Counted from the first letter of the stretch, positions 25,801 through 34,940 are shown. The stretch: DNA of 50,610 nucleotides from an uncultured Caryophanales bacterium (GCA_946623125.1 CAMOQR010000007.1:1-50610), one strand, 5' to 3'. Notes: generated from the sequence alone by a model not told the origin. Made by a program: numbers and translations.

Positions 25801-28555
25801 TAATGGTTGGTTGTATGATAAGCAAGTTGCGACGGTTTTCCATTCTTGTGTTGATGTCGGTGATGCTAATATAACTGAATATGATGATGGATGGGATAAT
25901 TCTGATACTTATGGAAGTGGATGTGCTGGAGGAATGGATTCTTCAACGAATGATTATTTTGATTATGCTTTTGATGTGTTTACGTCGGCTGCTGGTACAG
26001 ATGGAGTTGGTAAATTTGGATATGTTGAAGATATTGCTGGTAATAAGGGTGAATGTAAGAATGGTGTCAATGTCTGGAAAGACTCTGTTTCTCCACAGTG
26101 TTATTTGAATGAAATTTGGACTGGTGAAAATTTTCTAAAAGAAAATGGAGGTCATAATGTTCCTAGTAAACATTTCTGGGCGGTTGAGGGAATGAATTAT
26201 CGTGCTCAGTGGGGTGGTTGTAGAGATAATGTATATGCAAAACTTTCTGTATATAATCAACAGCCTGCCTATAGTACTTGTTATAATCAGTCTGATTTAA
26301 CAGATAAAGTTGTTAGAAAATCTAGTCTTTATGAAGGAACTTTTGGTTATTATGATTATGATAAATTTATGGATGATAATATGTTACGTGAAATAGATGA
26401 TGAATATGAGATTGATATGGGAGATGGTTATTATTATGACTTTCAACCTTCTATTACTGTTCCTAGACCTGATATTCAATATGTTGATATTTCAGAACCA
26501 TTTTATGGTCAAGTTGGTTTGATGGGAATTCGTGCTCAACTTCGACATCGTTTACATCGTAATATGGATGATAGCGGTGCCGTTAGTTATTCTTTTAAGT
26601 GGGAAGAAAAAAGAGCACCTTATAATGGGTTTACAGTTGATGAGGCTGGAAATATTTCTTATGATGCCTGTGAGTCTATAGAATCTGGGTTAGATACGAA
26701 AACTCCTACTTGTAATTCTCAAGTTGAAATTCAAAATAGAGCATATGGAGATGAGGAGTATATAAATAGCCGTGGTGATTCTTGGGCTGGTTCTACTGGT
26801 GCTGATGGTACTCCTGAATATTCTCTTGTATTTAGAGGATGTATTGATGCACATGAGGATAATTATTTATATTATAATGTTGATAAATATTTCTATAGTG
26901 AAGATGCTAGTAGTGGTTGTGACAAAAAAGACCAGATAAATAAAATTTTTTGGATTTATGGAAATCCTGCTGTTGTTCCTGAAGGTGCTGAAGGACGTAT
27001 TACATATGGTGAATACTATGGTGAAGCATCATTTAATGGTCCATATGCAATGCCTCAAAGCAATGATTATGTTATAGATATGGCTGGATATAAAGGCTAT
27101 GGTAGTTGTGGAAGAACTCATGTTGCTATTGATTATACTGCTCCAACATGTAAGGCTTCTTATATTTATAAAGATGGCAAAAATTTTTCTGCAGAGTATA
27201 AAGGTAATCTTACTAATCAAATAATATATTCTAAAGGTGAATGTGATAGTGATAATGGTGCTATTCAAAGTGGATGTGATGCTGCTGGCGATTATAAATA
27301 TTATGCTGATGATCTTTTTGCAAATCCATTTTTTGAATATAAAGGTAAAAATAGTGAAAAAACTTCTAAAATTATGTGTACAGATGTCGCTGGAAATTAT
27401 GCATTTGTTACTGATACTCAATTGATTAAGCAAGATACTGTTCATCCTACTGTTAAATGTGAATATTCTGGTTATTATAAGAAAGATGGTTCTTCAGAGG
27501 TTAAAGTTAAGATTAATAGTATTGCGGATCCTCCTGGTAATCCAGATAATTTTGCAAGTGGTATTGATTATAGTAAATCTTACATTAGTTTTAGTGGTGG
27601 CTTAAGTAAACAAACTTTAAAATCTGGACAGATGGAATATATTATTAAACCAACTTGTGCATCTAGTGAATCTAGTATTAAGGCTTATATAACAGTATTT
27701 GATAAGGCTGATAATTCTATAAAGAATGTTGCTTGTACTGGTACTCCGATTGTCGTTCCTGGCTGCTGTACTAAAATGACAAATACCCCTGATAAATGTA
27801 GTGATTATAAGACAAGTTCTTGTACTAAAAAGTGTGGTGGTGGTACTCAGTATGAATATCGTGATTGTACGAATACTTCTTACTATAATGGAGCAACTTG
27901 TAAATTTAAGGATGTAGATGATGGTTCTGTTCGTGCATGCAATACACAGGCTTGTTGTAGTCAAACCACAGATTCATGTAATAAATGTAAAAATACTTAT
28001 GAAGATGATAATCCTTGTTCTTACGGATTCCAAAAATGTAATGTAGTATCTAAATATGATTCATCTATTATTTGTGGGTCTCGATTTACTCGTATTTGTA
28101 AAGTTGATCAAGCAGCTTGTGAAAAAGGAATGGATCCAATACCTGGACAACCTTCTTCTAATACTTGTGATGTTTATCTTTATGGTAATACTGCTTCAGA
28201 TGTTGTTGAAGTTCGCCCAACTGATTTTAATTGTGATTTTAAGAATGTTCAAAGTGGTTCTGTTGATAATCCGGTTGAAGGATGTTTTGCAAGAAGGACA
28301 TCTGGTGGAGATGTTTTAAAGGTAACTGTAACTCCTTTCGCTACGCCAGGAGAAAACCTTTATAAAAATTTGTGTTTATTTAATGTTACTTGGATGAGTA
28401 ATCGTTATAATTTCGATGATTCTATATATCGTCATTATTCTTTCGGTGTTGTTCAATGTAAAAGAGAAGATGGTACTTTCCATTATTGCTTAAATTCTTG
28501 TGATAATGTTGATTCTTGTGTTCCAAAATTATATGAGAGTAATCCAACAGAATAG
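22811..28555 (+). CDS. Giant type IV prepilin-like surface protein with cysteine-rich Ig-like modules and a TSP1-like domain
   Basis: MFHRTNSKKG|FTLIELMAVIIIVGILSILSIGAITRFIAKSR class III signal; repeated D-x-x-x-P-x-C starts (DTVNPLC, DTVNPLC, DSVSPQC, DTKTPTC, DYTAPTC); C-terminal SSCTKKCGGGTQYEYRDC. ATG 22811 preferred over 22766. Confidence 0.88.
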   Translation: MFHRTNSKKGFTLIELMAVIIIVGILSILSIGAITRFIAKSRQQKVVQNKKNIVMAAEMYLQSNRDLMPKMIGDHASVKMLDLRNANYLKEDVSNEKGEDCMKESFVYVFKLSDSDYSYTPHLYCGDEKAPAEYVPASPYLVDHSVTNDGETKKVKVLFSGSNDVKKANFSFVLKGDQSGELGIYSYSYSILAKIGGESTFTEVYNSGTLEANLVPSVEFQSRPISSYLDLSGTTNIEVRVTALNEEGGFLSYETQGLAAFGGSSYVDTVNPLCPALDDYAGRIGEPRDFDDWINKSDIGTNRYPRLITLRCDDGDGSGCKRDTFSQSWPDTSEEYKFGVMFGKIVMEDNAVTDENGNRKDANSIVCPINVFVDVKSPSIEITPRNPKNNSLAGDGPLFSTNEGKLVLEDGPEPVADPLEKTITAKDYKKIFLGFDIDPEDAQKYGIAEDDLDSAGWMNKENYPDGIEYEVMISDNIYLTGYTWEVNAPYQGVETANYETLYSDQYEGSSWWRNEHDETKVDEDAVLESKTPLDPVTNQYVFKIAFKEEGARYGVLTVYDRAGNASKVYIYANLDRTPPPLDYPAQDDLETKFYKVPNPHVNAGVSPSAIQKRMSIRGDGACENDNPDKYTPLVSNNVFSLDAQKPQYNMNELLVPPQNVTQEMYDNACADYIPADQADSADPWFQGYNVCCEPDFKEDAITSCYFFNVNGSGMPLKPCESNLPLNGKGTVYGIKKGQALENLTKGTDKSTLFKNMDGSYQDHEVQDEYNTPTTSQSTEEDLLNARRVGCYKIGSLEGNNGIEPKDPNDPNLEEYQAGTWSNESLICGPLDNMAKDNFVTSDEGNEVEIDNEISGWFAVEVNVYKQDGQQIIPKYSYYSNDSNRPTEFSTIPTYNYTDPEHFDSHLIYVNDRSSWITLKEQGTHKLVWTTCDKAGNCYDDSDEDLIEEKGNNTVIVKIDTVNPLCQNSIKYTKYVNRKGAVKIGTTYNSESGIGPNSNGWLYDKQVATVFHSCVDVGDANITEYDDGWDNSDTYGSGCAGGMDSSTNDYFDYAFDVFTSAAGTDGVGKFGYVEDIAGNKGECKNGVNVWKDSVSPQCYLNEIWTGENFLKENGGHNVPSKHFWAVEGMNYRAQWGGCRDNVYAKLSVYNQQPAYSTCYNQSDLTDKVVRKSSLYEGTFGYYDYDKFMDDNMLREIDDEYEIDMGDGYYYDFQPSITVPRPDIQYVDISEPFYGQVGLMGIRAQLRHRLHRNMDDSGAVSYSFKWEEKRAPYNGFTVDEAGNISYDACESIESGLDTKTPTCNSQVEIQNRAYGDEEYINSRGDSWAGSTGADGTPEYSLVFRGCIDAHEDNYLYYNVDKYFYSEDASSGCDKKDQINKIFWIYGNPAVVPEGAEGRITYGEYYGEASFNGPYAMPQSNDYVIDMAGYKGYGSCGRTHVAIDYTAPTCKASYIYKDGKNFSAEYKGNLTNQIIYSKGECDSDNGAIQSGCDAAGDYKYYADDLFANPFFEYKGKNSEKTSKIMCTDVAGNYAFVTDTQLIKQDTVHPTVKCEYSGYYKKDGSSEVKVKINSIADPPGNPDNFASGIDYSKSYISFSGGLSKQTLKSGQMEYIIKPTCASSESSIKAYITVFDKADNSIKNVACTGTPIVVPGCCTKMTNTPDKCSDYKTSSCTKKCGGGTQYEYRDCTNTSYYNGATCKFKDVDDGSVRACNTQACCSQTTDSCNKCKNTYEDDNPCSYGFQKCNVVSKYDSSIICGSRFTRICKVDQAACEKGMDPIPGQPSSNTCDVYLYGNTASDVVEVRPTDFNCDFKNVQSGSVDNPVEGCFARRTSGGDVLKVTVTPFATPGENLYKNLCLFNVTWMSNRYNFDDSIYRHYSFGVVQCKREDGTFHYCLNSCDNVDSCVPKLYESNPTE
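27815..27957 (+). other. Thrombospondin type-1-like domain coding segment within the giant protein
   Basis: SSCTKKCGGGTQYEYRDCTNTSYYNGATCKFKDVDDGSVRACNTQACC matches CSxTCGGGxxxRxRxC...GxxC...xxCNxxxC spacing. Confidence 0.7.
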
Positions 28556-28569
28556 AAAGGTAGGAGATT

Positions 28570-29493
28570 ATGATGGATAAACAGAAAAAAATAATTGGTA
28601 ATATTCGTAAATGTTTAATTGTTCTTATCATAATTCTCCTTATCTTTACGTTTGGTTATATAATTTTTTCTGGAGTTTTAATTAATTATGATAATCAAGA
28701 ATACATTTATTCAGATTCTTCTAGAAGTGTTTCTTTTTATCCTTGTTTAAAAAAAGGTAGTGTATGTAGTCGAGATGATATATATCATTCTATAAAAGTT
28801 TCGTTTTTAGTAAATAATTCTCAAACTTATGAATTTTATTTATTATCAAATGATTCTGATACAGCAACCTTTATTATGTCTGAGAATTTAGTAGATGATG
28901 TGAATTGGCATAATGAAAGAATTAATATGAAAGGACCTACTAATGTTTTTAGAGTTCTTTCTGATTCTACAAGTACTTGGTCATCTATTCCTGTTATTTC
29001 TTCTTATGAATATTCTGATTATGGACAAGTAATCTATGAGAATCATTGTAGTGATGAAAATTATATCAATCATGAAGATTATGATTGTAGTCGAGGAGAC
29101 TTTCCATCAAGAGGATATAAAGGTTTAAAAATAGAGAATGGTGCTCTTTTTATTCAGGCTAATCTTTATAGTAGTGAAGGTGTTTCTATGATGAACGGAA
29201 CTCTTCTTAATGATCCACTTCTTCGGGCAAGAATTCCTACTTATGAAGAAATATATGACTTAGAAGAAGATGGTGTTCTTCCTGATTGGTTGATGGATCA
29301 CTTGTATGAGAAGGAAGGTTTTTGGACCATGAGTTCTTCAACCCTACCTTCTACAGGTTATATACAAGGAGTATTTGCCGTGGAAAGAGTGAATCGTAAA
29401 GCAACTTTAATGGATGTTTATTCTATGAATAATGCGAATGATTATTATACTCATACAGGAATTAGACCTGTTATTACAATTGAAAAAGTATAA
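28570..29493 (+). CDS. Single-TM extracellular protein, C-terminal region reminiscent of DUF6273-type domains
   Basis: N-terminal TM; PTYEEIYDLEEDGVLPDWL...GFWTMSSSTLPSTGYIQGVFAVERVNRKATLMDVYSMNNANDYYTHTGIRPVITIEKV. Confidence 0.75.
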   Translation: MMDKQKKIIGNIRKCLIVLIIILLIFTFGYIIFSGVLINYDNQEYIYSDSSRSVSFYPCLKKGSVCSRDDIYHSIKVSFLVNNSQTYEFYLLSNDSDTATFIMSENLVDDVNWHNERINMKGPTNVFRVLSDSTSTWSSIPVISSYEYSDYGQVIYENHCSDENYINHEDYDCSRGDFPSRGYKGLKIENGALFIQANLYSSEGVSMMNGTLLNDPLLRARIPTYEEIYDLEEDGVLPDWLMDHLYEKEGFWTMSSSTLPSTGYIQGVFAVERVNRKATLMDVYSMNNANDYYTHTGIRPVITIEKV

Positions 29494-29528
29494 ATTAAAA
29501 GGTTATAACTATGTTATAGCCTTTTAAT
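29494..29528. terminator. Long hairpin, probable terminator
   Basis: ATTAAAAGGTTATAAC TAT GTTATAGCCTTTTAAT; weak downstream T-run. Confidence 0.5.
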
Positions 29529-29553
29529 TTGATATAATAGTATTGGTGATGTT

Positions 29554-31842
29554 ATGACAACAAAAATAGTAGTATGTTCTAATGAATATAAAAATAAACA
29601 ATTATTAGATTATTCTCTAAATCCATCTTTTAGTTCCATTCGTTATATGTCAAAAGATGAATTTTTTAATCATTACTATTATGAGTATGATGAAAGAAGT
29701 TATGTTTATTTAATGAAGAAGTATCATTTTCATTTAGATGTATGTAAAGTATATTTAAACAATATGGTATTTATTGATTTAGAAAAAAAATATAAAAGTA
29801 AAAAACTTTTATTTTTACAATCATTAAAAAAAGAATTAATAGATAATCATTTATTTACTTATCACTCTTATTTCAAAGATTCTATTCAAGAGATAGAAGT
29901 TCATTCTATTTATGATTTAGATTACTATCAAGAAAAAGTACTTGATTATTCTTTTCAAATTCCTGATTTTTCTTTTTCTCCCACTGTGTATGAATTTTCT
30001 AGTATGGAGGATGAGGTTAATGCAGTATGTCAAAAGATTTGTTCTTTAATAAAAGAAGGAGTATCACTATCTCATATTTTTTTAGTTAATGTAAGAGAAG
30101 ATTATTATTATACGTTATGGAAGATGTTTTCTTATTATCATATTCCTATTTCTATTCCTTTTCAAAATTCTATTTATTCCACGAAGATTGTACAAGATTA
30201 TTTAAATGACGGAACTCTTACTTTAGATAATGATATGATTACTACTAAATTAGTATCTGTTATTAATAAGTTATCTATTTTAGAAGAAGATGAATATAAA
30301 AAAGTAATTTTAATAGATCAATTAAAACATACCATGATTCCTTCTAAAAAATATGATAATGCCGTTGAAATAAAAGATTTAAAAAGTAGTACTTTTCAAG
30401 AAGATGATTATGTCTTTTTATTAGGATTTAATCTAGATTATGCTCCTCAAATGAAGAAAGATATTGAATATATTTCTGATAAAGAAAAGGAAGAAGTAGA
30501 TTTATATACAACAACTTATATGAATCAAAGAGAAAGAAAATTAATTCCTTATTTAATTAGTCAAATTAAAAATATATTTATTAGTTATCCATTATCTAGT
30601 CCATTTCAAAAATATTATCCATCTATTCTTATAGGAGATTATTCATTAAACGTTATTAAAAATTATTCTTTTACGAATCAATATTCTAATTCTTATAACC
30701 AAATTCGTTATGAAGAAATGTTAGATCAATTCTATATATATGGAGAAAAACATCCTGATTTAGAATTATTTCATTCCAATTATCCAAATCTTTATGATAC
30801 ATATTCTAATAAATTTAATGGGATTGATAAAGATTTTTATTTAGAACAATTACCAGTACCTTTAACATTATCTTATTCCTCTCTTAATAGTTATAATGAA
30901 TGTAAGTTTAAATACTATATTAAAAATGTATTAAAAATAGATCCTTATGAAGATACCTTTTCTGCTTTTATTGGATCTTTATATCATAAAATATTATCTT
31001 TATATCAAAATAATAATTTTAATTTAGAAGAGGAGTGGAATCGATATTTAGAAAGAAGAGAATTAACAATTAAAGATATGACTTTACTTGTTAGAATAAA
31101 GAAAGATTTAGTAGAATTATTAGATGAATTAAAAAAACAAGAATTAATATGTGGATATAATGATGGATTATTTGAAAAAGAAGTAAGAATTAAAATTAAG
31201 AATGATATTTCTGTAGAGTTTGTTGGATATATTGATAAGATTTTATATTATAAGAAAATAGATGATACTTATTTTTCTATTATAGATTATAAGAGTGGGT
31301 TTATTGATACTCATATAGAACCTATGAAATATGGATTACATATGCAATTACCAATTTATTTATATTTAATTCATTATTCTAAATTATTTGATAATCCTAT
31401 TTTTACGGGAATCTATTATCAAAATATATTATTTTCTTATCCTACTTGGACTCCTACTTTAGAAGAGGATAATAAAAAGAAATATTATTTACAAGGATAT
31501 AGTACAGATAAGATAGAATTACTATCTAGATTTGATTCTACTTATGAAGATAGTGAACTTATTAAAAGTATGAAATATAATGAAGAAAAGGGATTTGGTT
31601 CTTATACTAAGATTATGGATGATAATCTTTTATATCAGATGCTTACCTTTACTAAAAAACATATAGAAGATAGGGTAGATGATATCTTAAATGGAGACTT
31701 TACAATTAATCCTAAAATAGTTGGAAAAGATAATGTATCTTGTGAATTTTGTCATTTTAAAGATTTATGTTATATGACAAATGAAGATATTATAAGACTT
31801 CCAAAAGTTGAGGATTTATCTTTTTTAGGAGGTGAGGAGTAA
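29554..31842 (+). CDS. addB: AddB-like PD-(D/E)XK nuclease/inactive helicase subunit
   Basis: Adjacent to addA; LPVPLTLSYSSLNSYNECKFKYYIKNVL, VEFVGYIDKILYY...FSIIDYKSG nuclease motif, C-terminal CEFCHFKDLC; Cys pattern fits the AddB Fe-S site. Confidence 0.8.
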   Translation: MTTKIVVCSNEYKNKQLLDYSLNPSFSSIRYMSKDEFFNHYYYEYDERSYVYLMKKYHFHLDVCKVYLNNMVFIDLEKKYKSKKLLFLQSLKKELIDNHLFTYHSYFKDSIQEIEVHSIYDLDYYQEKVLDYSFQIPDFSFSPTVYEFSSMEDEVNAVCQKICSLIKEGVSLSHIFLVNVREDYYYTLWKMFSYYHIPISIPFQNSIYSTKIVQDYLNDGTLTLDNDMITTKLVSVINKLSILEEDEYKKVILIDQLKHTMIPSKKYDNAVEIKDLKSSTFQEDDYVFLLGFNLDYAPQMKKDIEYISDKEKEEVDLYTTTYMNQRERKLIPYLISQIKNIFISYPLSSPFQKYYPSILIGDYSLNVIKNYSFTNQYSNSYNQIRYEEMLDQFYIYGEKHPDLELFHSNYPNLYDTYSNKFNGIDKDFYLEQLPVPLTLSYSSLNSYNECKFKYYIKNVLKIDPYEDTFSAFIGSLYHKILSLYQNNNFNLEEEWNRYLERRELTIKDMTLLVRIKKDLVELLDELKKQELICGYNDGLFEKEVRIKIKNDISVEFVGYIDKILYYKKIDDTYFSIIDYKSGFIDTHIEPMKYGLHMQLPIYLYLIHYSKLFDNPIFTGIYYQNILFSYPTWTPTLEEDNKKKYYLQGYSTDKIELLSRFDSTYEDSELIKSMKYNEEKGFGSYTKIMDDNLLYQMLTFTKKHIEDRVDDILNGDFTINPKIVGKDNVSCEFCHFKDLCYMTNEDIIRLPKVEDLSFLGGEE

Positions 31843-34800
31843 TGGCTTGGACAAAAGAACAAGATAGAGCAATTCATTTAGAGGGAACAAATATTATTGT
31901 TTCTGCTGGTGCTGGAAGTGGTAAAACTGCTGTATTAACAGAGAGAGCAAAAAGAAAAGTATTAGGAGGAGTTCATGTAAATGAACTATTAGTACTTACT
32001 TTTACGAATGCTGCTGCTGCTGAGATGAAAGATAGAATAAGAGAGGCTATTAAAGATACTCCTGGGTTAGAAGAAGAATTAGATTATATTGATGGAGCAT
32101 ATATTACAACATTTGATGCTTTTTCTTTAGCAATGGTTAAAAAATATCATGATCGATTAAATGTATCTAATTCTATTACGATTACTGATGATGTATTAAT
32201 TGATTTAAATAAAAAAAGAATATTAGATGAAATCTTTGATGAGAAATATATTACACAAGAGAAAAGATTTTTAAAATTAATTGATGATTTTTGTTTAAAA
32301 GATGATAAAGAATTAAAAGAGTCTATTCTAAATTTATATCGAAAAATAGAATTAAAATATAATAAAACAGAATTCTTAAAAAATTATTTAAATGAATTTA
32401 ATCAAGAAAAATACAATTCTTTTGGAAGGGAATATGAAGAGTTTTTAAGAAGCAAACAAAGTATGATAAAAGATATGATTTCTTCTTTAAATGAATACTT
32501 TGATGGAGATTTTGTGGGATGCGTTGAAGATAGTTTAGAGAAGTTCTTAAAAGCCCGTAGTTACGATGAATTTTATCAAGCAATGGATTATGGTAGTGTA
32601 AGAGTACCAAGAGGTTCTAGTGAGGAAGGAAAGACCTTAAAAAGTACGATTTATGATGAATTAAAAGATATTAAGAATCATTATATGATTTATTCTTCCT
32701 ATCAAGAATTAATGGATGAATTATGTTCTACTTTAGATGATATATCTGAAATAATTGATATTTTAATATTACTAGATCAAAGACTTGATCAATTTAAATT
32801 CAAACATGATTATTATAATTTTACAGATATTGCTCGTATGGCAATACAAGTAGTAGAAAATAATCCAGAAGTAAGAGATGAATTAAAAAATCAATTTAGA
32901 GAAATCATGATAGATGAATATCAGGATACTTCTGATACTCAAGAAAAATTCATATCTTTAATTTCTAATCATAATGTATATATGGTAGGAGATATTAAAC
33001 AATCTATTTATCGATTTCGAAATGCAAATCCTTATTTATTTAAAGAAAAATATAATACCTATCGAGATACTGATTTAGGAGAAAAGATTGATTTATTACA
33101 TAATTTTAGATCAAGAGATGAAGTATTAAAAGATATTAATGTATTATTTGATTATGTTATGGATGATGATATAGGAGGAGCAGAGTATCAAGAAAGTCAT
33201 CGTATGGTATTTGGAAATGAAAGTTATAATCTAGAAGGAAAAACGAATCAGAACTATCATATGGATATCATAACTTATAATAAAGATGAATTAGGAAATA
33301 TTACGAAAAGTGAAGAAGAAGCCTTTATTATAGGAAATGATATTATTAATAAAGTAAATAGTCATTTTCAAGTATTTGATAAAAAGAAAAAAATATTAAG
33401 AGATTGTACTTATCAAGACTTTGTTATTCTATTAGATAAAAGTCGTGACTTTGATTTATATAAAAAAGTATTTGAGTACTTACAAATACCTCTTACGATA
33501 TTAAAAGATGAATCCTTAAGAAAAGATATTGATGTAAGTGTATTCAAAAACTTATTACAATTTATTTGTTTGGTAAAAGATCAAAAATTTGATAAAGAAT
33601 TTGAATATTCATTTGTATCCTTATCTAGAAGTTTCTTATATCGAATCGATGATAAAGATATTTATGAAATCATTCAAAAAAAGAATTATCAAGATACAAA
33701 ACTCTATCAAGATGCTTTAGAATTATCTTTAAAAGTTGATTGTTACAATCCTAGTCAATTCTTTCGAGAAGCTCTTGAAAAGGTGGAATATGATTCTAAA
33801 ATATTAACAATTCATAATATTCATTCTTATCGTGTACGTTGTGAGTTCTTTTATCGATTATTATGTGATTATGAAAAGAATGGGGGAACGATAAGAGATT
33901 TTATTCAATATTTAGATCAGATATTTGAAGAAGATTATGATTTAAAATTTAAAGTATTGGGAGATACTTTAAATAGTTGTATGATTATGACCATTCATGC
34001 ATCAAAAGGATTAGAGTATCCAGTATGTTATTTTGCAGGATTAACTTCTAAATTTAATTTATCAGAATTAAGAGAGAGAATTTTATTTGATAATGAATAT
34101 GGAATCGTACTTCCTAAAATAGATCATTATTATAAAGATACGATATTAAAAGTATTATTAAAAAATAGAGTAAGAAAAGAAGAAGTAGGAGAAAAAATTA
34201 GACTTTTTTATGTAGCAGTTACTAGAGCTAAAGAAAAAATGATATTTGTAATGCCAGAGGCAGAAGAAGAAAAAGAAGTATTTGATATTATTCCTTCTTA
34301 TGAAAGAGAAGGGTATTCTTCCTTTTATTCTATTATGAAGAGTATTTATTCTCTATTATTACCATATATTAAAAAAACAGATATCAAAGCAACAAAAGAC
34401 TATTTATTATCTACTAGTAAAAGTGAAATACAAAAAAGTAAAGATTCTTTATTAGTAGAAGAAATTAATATAGAATCTAATGAAATAGTAGAGAAACATT
34501 TCTCTAAAAGTAATTTAAGTCTTATTACAATAGAAGAAAAAGAAGTAATGGATTTTGGTACTAAAGTACATGAAGTATTAGAAGAGATTAACTTCTTTGA
34601 TGAGAAATCTATTTTGAATATTAAAAATCCTATGATATTAAAGAAAGTAAAATCTTTTATAGAAAGTGATATGATACAAAAACATAAAGATTGTAATATG
34701 TATAAAGAATTTGAATTCTTATATGAAGAGGATTCTATTATGAATCATGGTATTATAGATTTATTAATAGAAGATAAAGATCAGTTTATTATTATTGATT

Positions 34801-34940
34801 ATAAATTAAAAAATATAGATGATGATGCTTATGATTTACAATTAAATGGATATCGTAATTATATTATAAAACGTAGTGGTAAGAAGTGTAGTTGTTTTTT
34901 ATATTCTATTATGGATGAAGAATATAGGGAGGTACTATGA
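31842..34940 (+). CDS. addA: AddA-like UvrD-family helicase/nuclease
   Basis: WTKEQDRAIHLEGTNIIVSAGAGSGKTAVLTERAKRKV, LTFTNAAAAEMKDRIREAI, MIDEYQDTSDTQEKFI, VGDIKQSIYRFRNANP, MTIHASKGLEYPV, LFYVAVTRAKEKMIFV, nuclease IIDYKLK. Confidence 0.94.
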   Translation: MAWTKEQDRAIHLEGTNIIVSAGAGSGKTAVLTERAKRKVLGGVHVNELLVLTFTNAAAAEMKDRIREAIKDTPGLEEELDYIDGAYITTFDAFSLAMVKKYHDRLNVSNSITITDDVLIDLNKKRILDEIFDEKYITQEKRFLKLIDDFCLKDDKELKESILNLYRKIELKYNKTEFLKNYLNEFNQEKYNSFGREYEEFLRSKQSMIKDMISSLNEYFDGDFVGCVEDSLEKFLKARSYDEFYQAMDYGSVRVPRGSSEEGKTLKSTIYDELKDIKNHYMIYSSYQELMDELCSTLDDISEIIDILILLDQRLDQFKFKHDYYNFTDIARMAIQVVENNPEVRDELKNQFREIMIDEYQDTSDTQEKFISLISNHNVYMVGDIKQSIYRFRNANPYLFKEKYNTYRDTDLGEKIDLLHNFRSRDEVLKDINVLFDYVMDDDIGGAEYQESHRMVFGNESYNLEGKTNQNYHMDIITYNKDELGNITKSEEEAFIIGNDIINKVNSHFQVFDKKKKILRDCTYQDFVILLDKSRDFDLYKKVFEYLQIPLTILKDESLRKDIDVSVFKNLLQFICLVKDQKFDKEFEYSFVSLSRSFLYRIDDKDIYEIIQKKNYQDTKLYQDALELSLKVDCYNPSQFFREALEKVEYDSKILTIHNIHSYRVRCEFFYRLLCDYEKNGGTIRDFIQYLDQIFEEDYDLKFKVLGDTLNSCMIMTIHASKGLEYPVCYFAGLTSKFNLSELRERILFDNEYGIVLPKIDHYYKDTILKVLLKNRVRKEEVGEKIRLFYVAVTRAKEKMIFVMPEAEEEKEVFDIIPSYEREGYSSFYSIMKSIYSLLLPYIKKTDIKATKDYLLSTSKSEIQKSKDSLLVEEINIESNEIVEKHFSKSNLSLITIEEKEVMDFGTKVHEVLEEINFFDEKSILNIKNPMILKKVKSFIESDMIQKHKDCNMYKEFEFLYEEDSIMNHGIIDLLIEDKDQFIIIDYKLKNIDDDAYDLQLNGYRNYIIKRSGKKCSCFLYSIMDEEYREVL

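Noticed and set aside
27029-27445. 138-aa minus-strand ORF (and 27617-27964, 23788-24087, 9258-9560, 9717-9938, 14568-14801)
   Set aside because: Antisense shadows of well-supported plus-strand genes; Ile/Thr/Ser-rich translations without motifs or SD.
22811-28555. Complete type IV pilus locus
   Set aside because: No assembly ATPase, inner-membrane platform protein or prepilin peptidase in the window; only the prepilin-like signal is supported.
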